In this document: piece by piece, positions 25,236 through 32,411 of the stretch | Position numbering within the stretch: the first letter of the stretch is position 1 | Layout of the letters: the number at the start of each line of letters is the position of its first letter | Virus record (IMG/VR): IMGVR_UViG_3300031951_000564 | Coordinates: 1 to 36,885 of that record | Length of the DNA: 36,885 nucleotides | From: a virus | Reading direction: 5' to 3' (one strand) | The notes under the pieces: model-generated | Told to the model about the DNA's origin: nothing | Seen by the model: the letters and a program-made list of their open reading frames with translations, nothing else | The model's database searches: none | Translations under genes and position numbers: made by a program

Positions 25236-26933
25236 ATGGCCGGATTTTCAGACAGAAAGGGTTCGTTAACGAAAGGCAATCCAGTTTCGGACGCCCTGAA
25301 ACGTCTTAGCCGACTGGGAATGAACTACGACGACATGGTCTTGAGAAACTCAAGAGCAGTCGGTTTCACCGAGAACCAGATAGGCTACGGCATGTTCAAT
25401 CCCATGGGATCGGACTCAGACGACATGTACTATCTTTTCGCTTCTCTTTCAATGACAGACGTGTCAAATAAGAAGAACATTTCTTATTTCGACAAGAGTT
25501 ATATGAAGAAGAGGGACCAGTTGAGAAACTTCGCGGTCCAAGACGAAATTGAAGACATTTTAGATACAGTAACAGACGAAGCTATCGTCTTTGACGAGAC
25601 TAACTATTTTGCATATCCTATCATCAATGCTTCGGTTTCTAAAGAAGTCAAGGATGATCTCATAGACAGCTACAATAAGATCTATGAATACTTTGGATTC
25701 AGCGATGGCCAATCTGCTTGGAACTACTTCCGTAAGTGGTTAGTAGACGGCTATCTTTCTTTTGAAATAATCTATGACGATGAGCAGAGACACATTATCG
25801 GCTTTAAGGAGCTCGATCCAGTTTCTCTAATGCCAGCCGTAGATAAAGAATCAGGCAAGAAGATTTGGATTCAGTACAAGGGTGGAGGACCGAAAGAAAG
25901 AGTTCTTTTCGACACTCAAATCATCTATCTAGCATATTCATCAGTCAACTCTCCTTCTAGAGTTTCTTATGTTGAGAGACTGATTAGATCTTTCAACTTA
26001 TTGAGGATCATGGAACACTCCAGAATTATCTGGGCTGTAACTAATGCGAGCTTCAAGATGAAATTCGTGATTCCAGTAGGTGGTAAATCAAAAACGAGAG
26101 CAAAGCAATCTTTGGCCCAGTTGATGAACAACTATCGTGAACTGGTGAATTTTGATATGCAATCCGGAGAGATACAGACTAATGGAAAGCCGATGATGCA
26201 ATTCCACAAAGAGTATTGGCTTCCTTCTAAAGACGGAGAACAGCCCGAGATTGATACATTAGCAAATGACGGTCCTCAGCTTTCAGACACTGAATCTTTA
26301 CAGTGGTTCTACGACAAATTGAAGCTTGCTTCAAAAATTCCTTTCAGCCGATTTGATAAAGACTCTCCAGCTACTTACGAAATGGCTGCAGAAGGTATGA
26401 ACAGAGAAGAGATCAAATTTGCGAAGTTCATCAACAGATTAAGATCAATTTTTCAGGAGATCTTGGTCAAACCTCTTTACATTCAAATATGTCTCGATTA
26501 TCCAGAATTGGAGGACGACACCAATTTCAAGGGTAACTTGACGATCAAATATAACAAAGACAACGTCTTTGAAGAATTAAAGCAGATGGAACTTGCTTCT
26601 AAGAGAATAGACTTTATCTCTCAGGTTAGAAGCGGCCTTACAGAACAAGACAGCGAGATGAATGAAGTTCCTTTCTTCAGCCTTAACTTCTTGATCAAGA
26701 AGTACGGTGGATTCACTGAAGAAGATTTGAAGAAGAATAAGAAGATGAAAGAAGTCGACGACCTGGTGAAACAAGGGTATGAACCAGGCGACGCGGAAAA
26801 GATAGCAGACGGAGAAGATCCTAAGAAGTTCAAGAAGGTTTCCAAAGACATGGGAGACGAGAACATCGATGCAGGTTCTCTTGGCGGAGATGACGCTGGA
26901 GGCGCAGAGGACATACCAGGCCTCGAGCTCTAA
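25236..26933 (+). CDS. 20: portal vertex protein (gp20)
   Basis: 565 residues, T4 gp20 has 524. The N-terminal third has the portal signature around D-E-I-E-D-I-L-D-T-V-T-D-E-A-I-V and Y-F-R-K-W-L-V-D-G-Y-L-S-F-E; the middle has Y-V-E-R-L-I-R-S-F-N-L-L-R-I-M-E and R-F-D-K-D-S-P-A-T-Y-E, which is typical of gp20. The C-terminal 50 residues are Gly/Asp rich, ending E-D-I-P-G-L-E-L. The dodecameric ring nucleates prohead assembly, forms the DNA channel and docks the terminase. It comes directly before the protease-scaffold gene, in the T4 order 20-21-22-23. Confidence 0.93.
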   Translation: MAGFSDRKGSLTKGNPVSDALKRLSRLGMNYDDMVLRNSRAVGFTENQIGYGMFNPMGSDSDDMYYLFASLSMTDVSNKKNISYFDKSYMKKRDQLRNFAVQDEIEDILDTVTDEAIVFDETNYFAYPIINASVSKEVKDDLIDSYNKIYEYFGFSDGQSAWNYFRKWLVDGYLSFEIIYDDEQRHIIGFKELDPVSLMPAVDKESGKKIWIQYKGGGPKERVLFDTQIIYLAYSSVNSPSRVSYVERLIRSFNLLRIMEHSRIIWAVTNASFKMKFVIPVGGKSKTRAKQSLAQLMNNYRELVNFDMQSGEIQTNGKPMMQFHKEYWLPSKDGEQPEIDTLANDGPQLSDTESLQWFYDKLKLASKIPFSRFDKDSPATYEMAAEGMNREEIKFAKFINRLRSIFQEILVKPLYIQICLDYPELEDDTNFKGNLTIKYNKDNVFEELKQMELASKRIDFISQVRSGLTEQDSEMNEVPFFSLNFLIKKYGGFTEEDLKKNKKMKEVDDLVKQGYEPGDAEKIADGEDPKKFKKVSKDMGDENIDAGSLGGDDAGGAEDIPGLEL

Positions 26934-26953
26934 CTGCACAAAAGAGTATTTGA

Positions 26954-26962
26954 TATATAGAA
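26954..26962 (+). promoter_or_regulatory. late promoter box TATATAGAA
   Basis: Lies between the portal stop and the protease-scaffold ATG, 21 bases before the start, followed by ATACAAATTAAGAG. Same position and sequence as the box before 21706. Confidence 0.65.
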
Positions 26963-26983
26963 ATACAAATTAAGAGACTACAA

Positions 26984-28810
26984 ATGTCCAAGAAATTACT
27001 AATTTTGGAACGTTCGGGCGAGACCCTCGTTCACAAAGGGGATGACGACAGCATCACCTTAGAAGGAACTTTCACCCAGTTCGACATTAAAAATAAAAAC
27101 GGCAGGATCTACGAGGAGAAAGAGTTTCTTCCTCACCTCAAAGAACTGCAAGAGAAAGTAAAGAAAGGGAAGCTTCTAGGCGAACTAGATCACCCTACTA
27201 AATTTGACATCTCTTTGCAGAACGTCTCTCACGTCATTGAAGACTTAGAGTACGATCCAGCTAAGAAGCAAGTGGTCGGTAAGATCAAACTTCTCAACAC
27301 AGATAAAGGAAAGCAAGCTAAAGCTTTAGTAGAGGCTGGAGTTCCACTTCACATTTCTTCCAGAGCTGCAGGCAATGTTGGTAACGACGGCAAAGTAAAA
27401 ATCCAAAAACTTTTTACTTATGACCTAGTAGCTGATCCAGGTTTTGCGGCAGCTGAGCTTAGAAGAGTCAATGAGTCTTTCGGTTTCGGCGAAGACGACG
27501 AACTTTTCATCTATGAAATGTCTGAAGACACTAATACGGTACAAGAGAACCCCAATAATAAATATAAAAATACAGAAGAAACGATGAGCAATCCAAATTT
27601 TGTCTCAACTGAGGACTTCAACAGGTACTCCGAGTATGTGAAACAGCAGTTCGAGTCTTTGAAGAATGGCCAAGAATCATCTGAGAAGCTTGAAAAGGTT
27701 GTAGAATATACTAACCACTTGGCTGAGAACATGAACAAGCTTTTCGGTTACACCAACTACTTGGCTGAGAACCTCGATAAGAACATCTCCCACGGAGACT
27801 ATGTAGTTGAAAGCCTCAACAAGCTAAAAGAGTACTCTAACTACCTCGCAGAGAGCGTTAGCAAAGGAATCTCTTATTCTGAGTACGTTGCAGAGCAGAC
27901 TAACTCTCTCGTAGAATACACTAAATATGTAGCAGAGAAAGTAGATCAAGGTATTTCTTATTCTGAATACCTCGCAGAGAACCAAGACAAAATGATCCAG
28001 TTTTCTAACTATCTCGCAGAGAACCAGAACAACACAATTTCTTACTCTAAATATCTTGCAGAAAGACTTGATCAAGGCCTTAGTTACAGCGAATACCTCG
28101 CTGAGAACCAGAACAACATGATTAAGTATTCTGAGTACATCAAAGAAAACGTAGAGAATCTCGGTAAATATGCAAATTATCTTGCAGAGAACCTCAACAC
28201 TTTGAATGAAAAGACTGACGATACAGCTGCTCCTGCTGAGCAAAAGCCAACTGTACACGCAGTTGCAGAAAAAATCGAAGAATCAGTAACTGCAAAAGTA
28301 GATGCTATCCTCGAATCAGTAAAGAACAAGACTGTGGAAAAAGAAGAGAATCATTTCATGAGATTCCTCGATTCTGCAAAGAGAAATGAATTTGAAGCTC
28401 TTAACGAGAGCATGCAAACTAAGGTGACAGAAGCCTTTGCTAGCAACAGATACATGTCAGTACAAGATGCTAACAGAATCTGGAACTCTGTATTCATTCC
28501 TCAAGGACCTGCTAAAATAGACTATGTGGCTAACATGCCTGAAAGATACAAAGAGATCTACGAGTCTCTCAATCCTTCTCAGAAAGACACCATTCACAAG
28601 CAGTCTAAAATGTATCCTCTAGAGACTCAATATCAGATCGATAATTTCTGGCAGACCAGAGATCTTAGACCTAAGAAAGTTGAGATTCAGAAGATCAATG
28701 AAAGTGAAACACCTGCAGCGACTGTAGAAATTACTCCAGCTGGAGTTCCTGCTCAGAGAGTCAACGATATCAAAGAAGCTCTTACTTCAAGATTCAAAAA
28801 CATTCGCTAA
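26984..28810 (+). CDS. 21/22: prohead protease + scaffold fusion (gp21-gp22)
   Basis: 608 residues. Residues 1-175 are a T4 gp21-type serine protease: L-L-G-E-L-D-H70-P (T4 L-G-E-L-N-H-P, catalytic His) and I-S125-S126-R-A-A-G (T4 V-S-S-R-G-L-G, catalytic Ser). Residues 176-200 are an acidic, Asn/Thr-rich linker with I-Y-E as a possible self-cleavage point. Met201 (ATG 27584) opens a scaffold-like part with twelve 14-residue repeats (242-409), a charged linker, and a helical C-terminal domain (about 430-608). In T4 these are separate genes 21 and 22. Here one frame covers both, with an A-rich stretch and a late-box-like AATAAATA just before Met201, so the scaffold may also be made alone. Protease degrades scaffold during maturation. 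Confidence 0.88.
   Translation: MSKKLLILERSGETLVHKGDDDSITLEGTFTQFDIKNKNGRIYEEKEFLPHLKELQEKVKKGKLLGELDHPTKFDISLQNVSHVIEDLEYDPAKKQVVGKIKLLNTDKGKQAKALVEAGVPLHISSRAAGNVGNDGKVKIQKLFTYDLVADPGFAAAELRRVNESFGFGEDDELFIYEMSEDTNTVQENPNNKYKNTEETMSNPNFVSTEDFNRYSEYVKQQFESLKNGQESSEKLEKVVEYTNHLAENMNKLFGYTNYLAENLDKNISHGDYVVESLNKLKEYSNYLAESVSKGISYSEYVAEQTNSLVEYTKYVAEKVDQGISYSEYLAENQDKMIQFSNYLAENQNNTISYSKYLAERLDQGLSYSEYLAENQNNMIKYSEYIKENVENLGKYANYLAENLNTLNEKTDDTAAPAEQKPTVHAVAEKIEESVTAKVDAILESVKNKTVEKEENHFMRFLDSAKRNEFEALNESMQTKVTEAFASNRYMSVQDANRIWNSVFIPQGPAKIDYVANMPERYKEIYESLNPSQKDTIHKQSKMYPLETQYQIDNFWQTRDLRPKKVEIQKINESETPAATVEITPAGVPAQRVNDIKEALTSRFKNIR
27557..27564 (+). promoter_or_regulatory. internal late-box-like AATAAATA with A-rich leader before internal ATG 27584
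   Basis: Inside the protease-scaffold frame, the linker codons contain AATAAATATAAAAATAC (27557-27573) followed by ATG at 27584, the first codon of the scaffold part. The layout copies a late promoter plus an A-rich start region. Confidence 0.35.
27707..28210 (+). repeat. twelve 42-base / 14-residue repeats in scaffold
   Basis: Residues 242-409 of the fusion protein divide exactly into twelve units of 14 residues, with the pattern Y-[ST]-x-Y-[LV]-A-E-x-x-x-x-x-[IL]-x. Examples are Y-S-N-Y-L-A-E-S-V-S-K-G-I-S and Y-S-E-Y-L-A-E-N-Q-N-N-M-I-K. Fourteen residues is two heptads, which fits a coiled-coil rod. The units differ at base level, so this is old, selected repetition and not recent slippage. 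Confidence 0.9.
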
Positions 28811-28811
28811 T

Positions 28812-29540
28812 ATGAAGCATGTTAAATTATTTGAAGATTTTCTAAACTCTTCTTTAGTAGAAAAATTAAACGAAGGAGAAAACTCACCTTCAGCTAAAGA
28901 GCTAGATGAACTAGAAAAAGCAGCTCAGAAGATATATGAAATGATGTACAAATTCACTAAAGACTATGTTGGCCAGTGGAGACATCCGCACGGATATACC
29001 GAAATCCCGGATGCAGAAGGTTATAAATTGAGTTTTGATATTGATATCGCAAAGGCTGAAGGGAATGATGCACTGGTTGACAAGCTCAAAAAACAAAATG
29101 AGCAGAAAAGAAACAGTGACGCTGCTACAATGAAAACACAGGACAATTACATGAAGAATGTATATGACCCGTTTTACCAAGAGATGAAGAATAAATTAAG
29201 CTCAGCTATTGCTGCGTTAGGAAATTTTGAATCTTATGGATGGGAGCACTTCGTGGATAAAAACACAAATTTTCTTCTATTAGTTCAAAGACTCGCTGAA
29301 GACCAGGCTGAAATCGATAGGATAGAACCTGTGATAGCACTTTGTAATCGTTATCGGAAAATCTTACCTGACGGGGATCCTTATCCGTGGCCACAGACTC
29401 CAAAGGAACGATGTGAAGGTATACTGAAAAAGTTCGAAGAAAAAACGAAGAAGAATGAAAGATCTGTTAAAATCATGGAATCGGAAATGAAAAGAGGTCT
29501 TGCAAAAATTAAAGAATTAAAAAAACTAGCAGATGATTAA
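28812..29540 (+). CDS. hypothetical internal head protein with capsid-targeting-like leader
   Basis: 242 residues. The first residues M-K-H-V-K-L-F-E-D-F-L-N are the clearest copy of the shared leader; L-V-E (16-18) and L-N-E (20-22) are candidate prohead protease sites. The body is charged, with helices near 30-50 and 200-242, no recognised family, and AT-richer codons than the neighbours. It begins one base after the protease-scaffold stop and overlaps the next gene by 8 bases. Inferred to be packed in the prohead core like the T4 internal proteins. Confidence 0.6.
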   Translation: MKHVKLFEDFLNSSLVEKLNEGENSPSAKELDELEKAAQKIYEMMYKFTKDYVGQWRHPHGYTEIPDAEGYKLSFDIDIAKAEGNDALVDKLKKQNEQKRNSDAATMKTQDNYMKNVYDPFYQEMKNKLSSAIAALGNFESYGWEHFVDKNTNFLLLVQRLAEDQAEIDRIEPVIALCNRYRKILPDGDPYPWPQTPKERCEGILKKFEEKTKKNERSVKIMESEMKRGLAKIKELKKLADD

Positions 29541-30126
29541 GGACTTTCAGTCTTTTTTACATGAAGCAGAGGGATACAACGGTAGAGGCACCTTTACCGT
29601 TGCTTCTCTTTCTCAGAAGAACCTCTTCTCAGCTGAAATTACAGGACAGCTCAGTGACGGAGCTTGGGAAAATACCAAGCCTTACGATCATTGGACACCT
29701 TGGGCCGGCTCTGAAGTCAAAGTAGGTTCTAGAATTGGAAGAGATTTCCCTGTAAAGAAAGACGGTTATAATTTAGGCAGTCTTCTCGATTATGTAGGAG
29801 ACAGAATGCTAGGACTCGGCGCAGCCGGATCTGTAGGCTGGGACTTAAATAGCGGCGATGAACAAGGAGCTATAGAATACTTCTTCAGTGCAGGTAGCCT
29901 CGCAGCTACCGAGAGAATGTGTATTACTGAGGATTTCGAACGTCATTTTGAGAAATTCTTAGAAAAGTACAGCTCTGGCTATCTCAAAAAATACGCAGAT
30001 GCTGCTCTAAAGAACAAGAAGAAGCTCCAAGAAACTTGGGATGCTATCAAGTCTGGTCGCTACGGCATCAGACAGCTGAAGAATGATCTTACGAGCATTT
30101 CTAAAGCGATGAAAATCTATAACTAA
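29533..30126 (+). CDS. hypothetical internal head protein
   Basis: 197 residues, ATG overlapping the previous stop. The leader M-I-K-D-F-Q-S-F-L-H-E-A-E is very close in form to the T4 internal protein leader M-K-T-Y-Q-E-F-I-A-E-A, with L-H-E as the cleavage site. The mature part contains G-A-W-E-N-T-K-P-Y-D-H-W and Asp/Gly-rich segments and ends in a basic helical region (about 140-197). No family recognised. Proteins of this class in T4 are injected with the DNA and can act on host defences; whether that applies here is unknown. Confidence 0.6.
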   Translation: MIKDFQSFLHEAEGYNGRGTFTVASLSQKNLFSAEITGQLSDGAWENTKPYDHWTPWAGSEVKVGSRIGRDFPVKKDGYNLGSLLDYVGDRMLGLGAAGSVGWDLNSGDEQGAIEYFFSAGSLAATERMCITEDFERHFEKFLEKYSSGYLKKYADAALKNKKKLQETWDAIKSGRYGIRQLKNDLTSISKAMKIYN

Positions 30127-30135
30127 ACATACAAA

Positions 30136-30519
30136 ATGCATATTAAGTTATTTGAAGATTTCAATAAAGAAGAATCTAAATCAGCGGACACCATCAGCGA
30201 AAGCGTTTATCCTACCTCAAAAGGAGGCAGAATAGAAAATTCATTAAGAGCTGAAGAGATCGGCCGTATGAACTTAAAACATAAAGGCGAAATCATCGGA
30301 ACACTTTTGGTTTGGATGAAGCCTGGATATATTTTCGGAGGTGGCGGCGGCTACGATGAAAACCAATGGGAAGTCGGCGCTTCATATACGAGCTACCCTT
30401 ATAATGACAGATACAATGGCAGCACTGGATCTGGAGTATGGAGTTCAAGCGGTTATACGTCTAAAGACGATGCTATCAAAGCCGGTAAAGAGTTCATGAA
30501 AAACGTAAAAATGTCCTAA
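30136..30519 (+). CDS. small hypothetical internal head protein, Gly/Tyr-rich
   Basis: 127 residues. The leader M-H-I-K-L-F-E-D-F-N-K-E belongs to the shared family, with I-S-E (about 20-22) as possible processing site. The mature part is rich in Gly, Tyr and Ser (Y-I-F-G-G-G-G-G-Y, then G-S-T-G-S-G-V-W-S-S-S) and ends in a basic helix. No family recognised. It is the last gene before the capsid promoter. Confidence 0.55.
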   Translation: MHIKLFEDFNKEESKSADTISESVYPTSKGGRIENSLRAEEIGRMNLKHKGEIIGTLLVWMKPGYIFGGGGGYDENQWEVGASYTSYPYNDRYNGSTGSGVWSSSGYTSKDDAIKAGKEFMKNVKMS

Positions 30520-30544
30520 TTGAAAAAGTCAATTTGAGACATAA

Positions 30545-30553
30545 TATATAGTA
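30545..30553 (+). promoter_or_regulatory. late promoter box TATATAGTA of the capsid gene
   Basis: The box is 90 bases before the capsid ATG, giving a long A-rich leader (its last 40 bases are nearly all A with few other bases). The leader also holds TCACGT (30567) and ACGTGA (30611), which could pair. The following bases ACAACTAA are shared with the box at 7073. Confidence 0.6.
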
Positions 30554-30643
30554 CAACTAAACACTATCACGTCCTTAACTGCTGAGAAGCAAAGAGCGGA
30601 ATAAGATAAAACGTGAAATAAGCATAAAAACAAAAAACAAAAA

Positions 30644-32320
30644 ATGCACAATCAATTAATCAATGAGGCAGAAGTCGTAAAGACTTGGGCTCCTGTGATT
30701 GAAGAGGCGACTGGCATTAACGACAAGAGCAAGCTCTCTTGGATGTCTAAATACTGCCACTTCCACCAATTGAACGAGAACGTGTACAACCAAGTTCACC
30801 TTAACCCTAACATGAACCTTTATGGCATGGGTGCGGTATCTTTCCCTGGCGATCCTGGTTTGAACACTGCGTTCCCAACACAAGCAGCCGGTTCTGGTGA
30901 CAAGCCTTTCAGCTTGCTTCCACTTGCTATGCAAGTTGCAGCTCAAACTGTAGGTTTAGACCTTGTACCAGTTGTTCCAATGAGCGGTCCATTAGGCGTT
31001 CTTACTTATCTTGACTTCATCTACCAAGGTGGTCGTCTTGACAGCTTAGAGACTCCTTTGATGGTTAGAATCGATGGTGGCAACACTACTTACGCTTCTG
31101 GCTATGCTGCTTCTTCTTTCGCTGGTAACACTGTTTACTACTTGAGAGATTCAGGTGGAACTACTCAGTACGCTTTGACTTTCATCGGTCTTTCTCGTAT
31201 CGACGGATGGCCAATCTTCAAAGTGAACGCATGGTCTGGTGGCGCTCAGCAGCCTAACGGTACTGCAGGTGCAGTAACTCTTGCTGCAGCAGTTGACGCT
31301 GGAGACATCTACACAGCAGCTTCTGGTGGAACTAAAATTGCAGATCTTACTGCAGGTGCAGCTCTTCTTGTTAAAGCTCTTGAAGATCACATCACCGGTT
31401 TCTCTGGTAACGGTCTTGCTGGTTACGGCGGTACTGCTAACAACGTAACTTCTGATCAGCCTTACCTCAGACAAAATGGTGAGAACACTCCTGATAACAT
31501 CATGGGTCTTTCTCTCTTCAACAAGTCTGTTGAGGCATTCACTTACCAAGTTGCTGCTGCAGTAACTCGTGAGCAAGTTCAAGACCTTAAGCAGTTCGGT
31601 ATCGATGCAGTTGCTCAAGTAGAAGCTGTACTCGTGAACGAATTGACTCAGTCAATCAACAAGCTCATCCTTGGAAGACTCTTCCAACTTGGTGCAACCA
31701 ACGCTGAAAAAGTATACGGCATCGATGGTACTAACTTGAACCTCTATGTTGCTTCTACTTCAACTTCAGCATCTCTTTCTCTCGGTAACGACTGGGAAGG
31801 AAACGCGGTAAGTATCACTACATCATCTACAGTTCCAACTTCAGGTGACAATGCTGGTACTCTTCAGAGAAGAATTCTCTCTAAGATCCTCGCATCTTCT
31901 AACCTCATCGCTATCCGTGGTCGTAGAGGAGCTGCTAACTTCGCCGTTACTAACGGTCAAGTAGCTTCTGCTCTTCAGGACATCGCAGGATTCATCACCT
32001 ATCCTTTGGCTAACACTGTTAACCAAGCTGGTGGTTCTCTCTACCCTGTAGGTGCTATCGCAGGCGTAACAGTCTACGTAGATCCTAACATGAGCTGGAC
32101 AGATACAAGAATCTGCGTTGGTAGAAAAGGTGACGGAAACTCTCCAGGTTTGGTATTCATGCCTTACTTAATGGCAGAAAGCGTACAAACAATCGCAGAG
32201 CTTACAATGGCTCCTAAGATTGCAGTAAAATCAAGATTCGCTCTTGTAGACGCTGGTTTCTTCCCATTCCTTTACTATTTCACAATGAGAGTAAGATTTG
32301 ATAACTATCAAATCATCTAA
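30644..32320 (+). CDS. 23: major capsid protein (gp23)
   Basis: 558 residues, T4 gp23 has 521. The N-terminus M-H-N-Q-L-I-N-E-A contains I-N-E, and W-A-P-V-I-E-E matches W-K-P-L-L-E of T4 gp23. L43-N-E45 before N46 is a good maturation site, analogous to the L-T-E of T4 gp23. Residues 61-88 carry the G-M-G-A-V-S-F to G-S-G-D motif; then L-P-L-A-M-Q-V-A-A-Q-T-V-G-L-D-L-V-P-V begins the HK97 fold. Codon use is visibly optimised, as expected for the most abundant protein. It has its own late promoter and a strong terminator downstream. No separate gp24 vertex gene follows. Confidence 0.94.
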   Translation: MHNQLINEAEVVKTWAPVIEEATGINDKSKLSWMSKYCHFHQLNENVYNQVHLNPNMNLYGMGAVSFPGDPGLNTAFPTQAAGSGDKPFSLLPLAMQVAAQTVGLDLVPVVPMSGPLGVLTYLDFIYQGGRLDSLETPLMVRIDGGNTTYASGYAASSFAGNTVYYLRDSGGTTQYALTFIGLSRIDGWPIFKVNAWSGGAQQPNGTAGAVTLAAAVDAGDIYTAASGGTKIADLTAGAALLVKALEDHITGFSGNGLAGYGGTANNVTSDQPYLRQNGENTPDNIMGLSLFNKSVEAFTYQVAAAVTREQVQDLKQFGIDAVAQVEAVLVNELTQSINKLILGRLFQLGATNAEKVYGIDGTNLNLYVASTSTSASLSLGNDWEGNAVSITTSSTVPTSGDNAGTLQRRILSKILASSNLIAIRGRRGAANFAVTNGQVASALQDIAGFITYPLANTVNQAGGSLYPVGAIAGVTVYVDPNMSWTDTRICVGRKGDGNSPGLVFMPYLMAESVQTIAELTMAPKIAVKSRFALVDAGFFPFLYYFTMRVRFDNYQII

Positions 32321-32343
32321 TCTCTAGTAGATAGGATTTTTAG

Positions 32344-32371
32344 AAAGGGACTCTTCGGAGTCCCTTTTTTT
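32344..32371 (+). terminator. strong Rho-independent terminator after the capsid gene
   Basis: AAAGGGACTC (32344-32353) pairs perfectly with GAGTCCCTTT (32358-32367) across a TTCG tetraloop, followed by more T. A textbook terminator. Confidence 0.95.
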
Positions 32372-32378
32372 GTGAGAA

Positions 32379-32387
32379 TATATAGAA
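32379..32387 (+). promoter_or_regulatory. late promoter box TATATAGAA
   Basis: Eight bases after the capsid terminator and 24 bases before the ATG at 32412; followed by CAAGAATC. Clear promoter context. Confidence 0.65.
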
Positions 32388-32411
32388 CAAGAATCTACTA
32401 AATTCAACATC

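Noticed and set aside
27707-28210. CRISPR-like array
   Set aside because: The 42-base units are all coding, contiguous with no spacers, and diverged at base level.
27824-28258. 144-residue minus-strand frame in the scaffold repeats
   Set aside because: A shadow of the 42-base repeats, with hydrophobic but unstructured composition and no start context.
30567-30616. TCACGT/ACGTGA inverted repeat in the capsid leader as a riboswitch or operator
   Set aside because: Only 6 base pairs with a 38-base loop; likely by chance.
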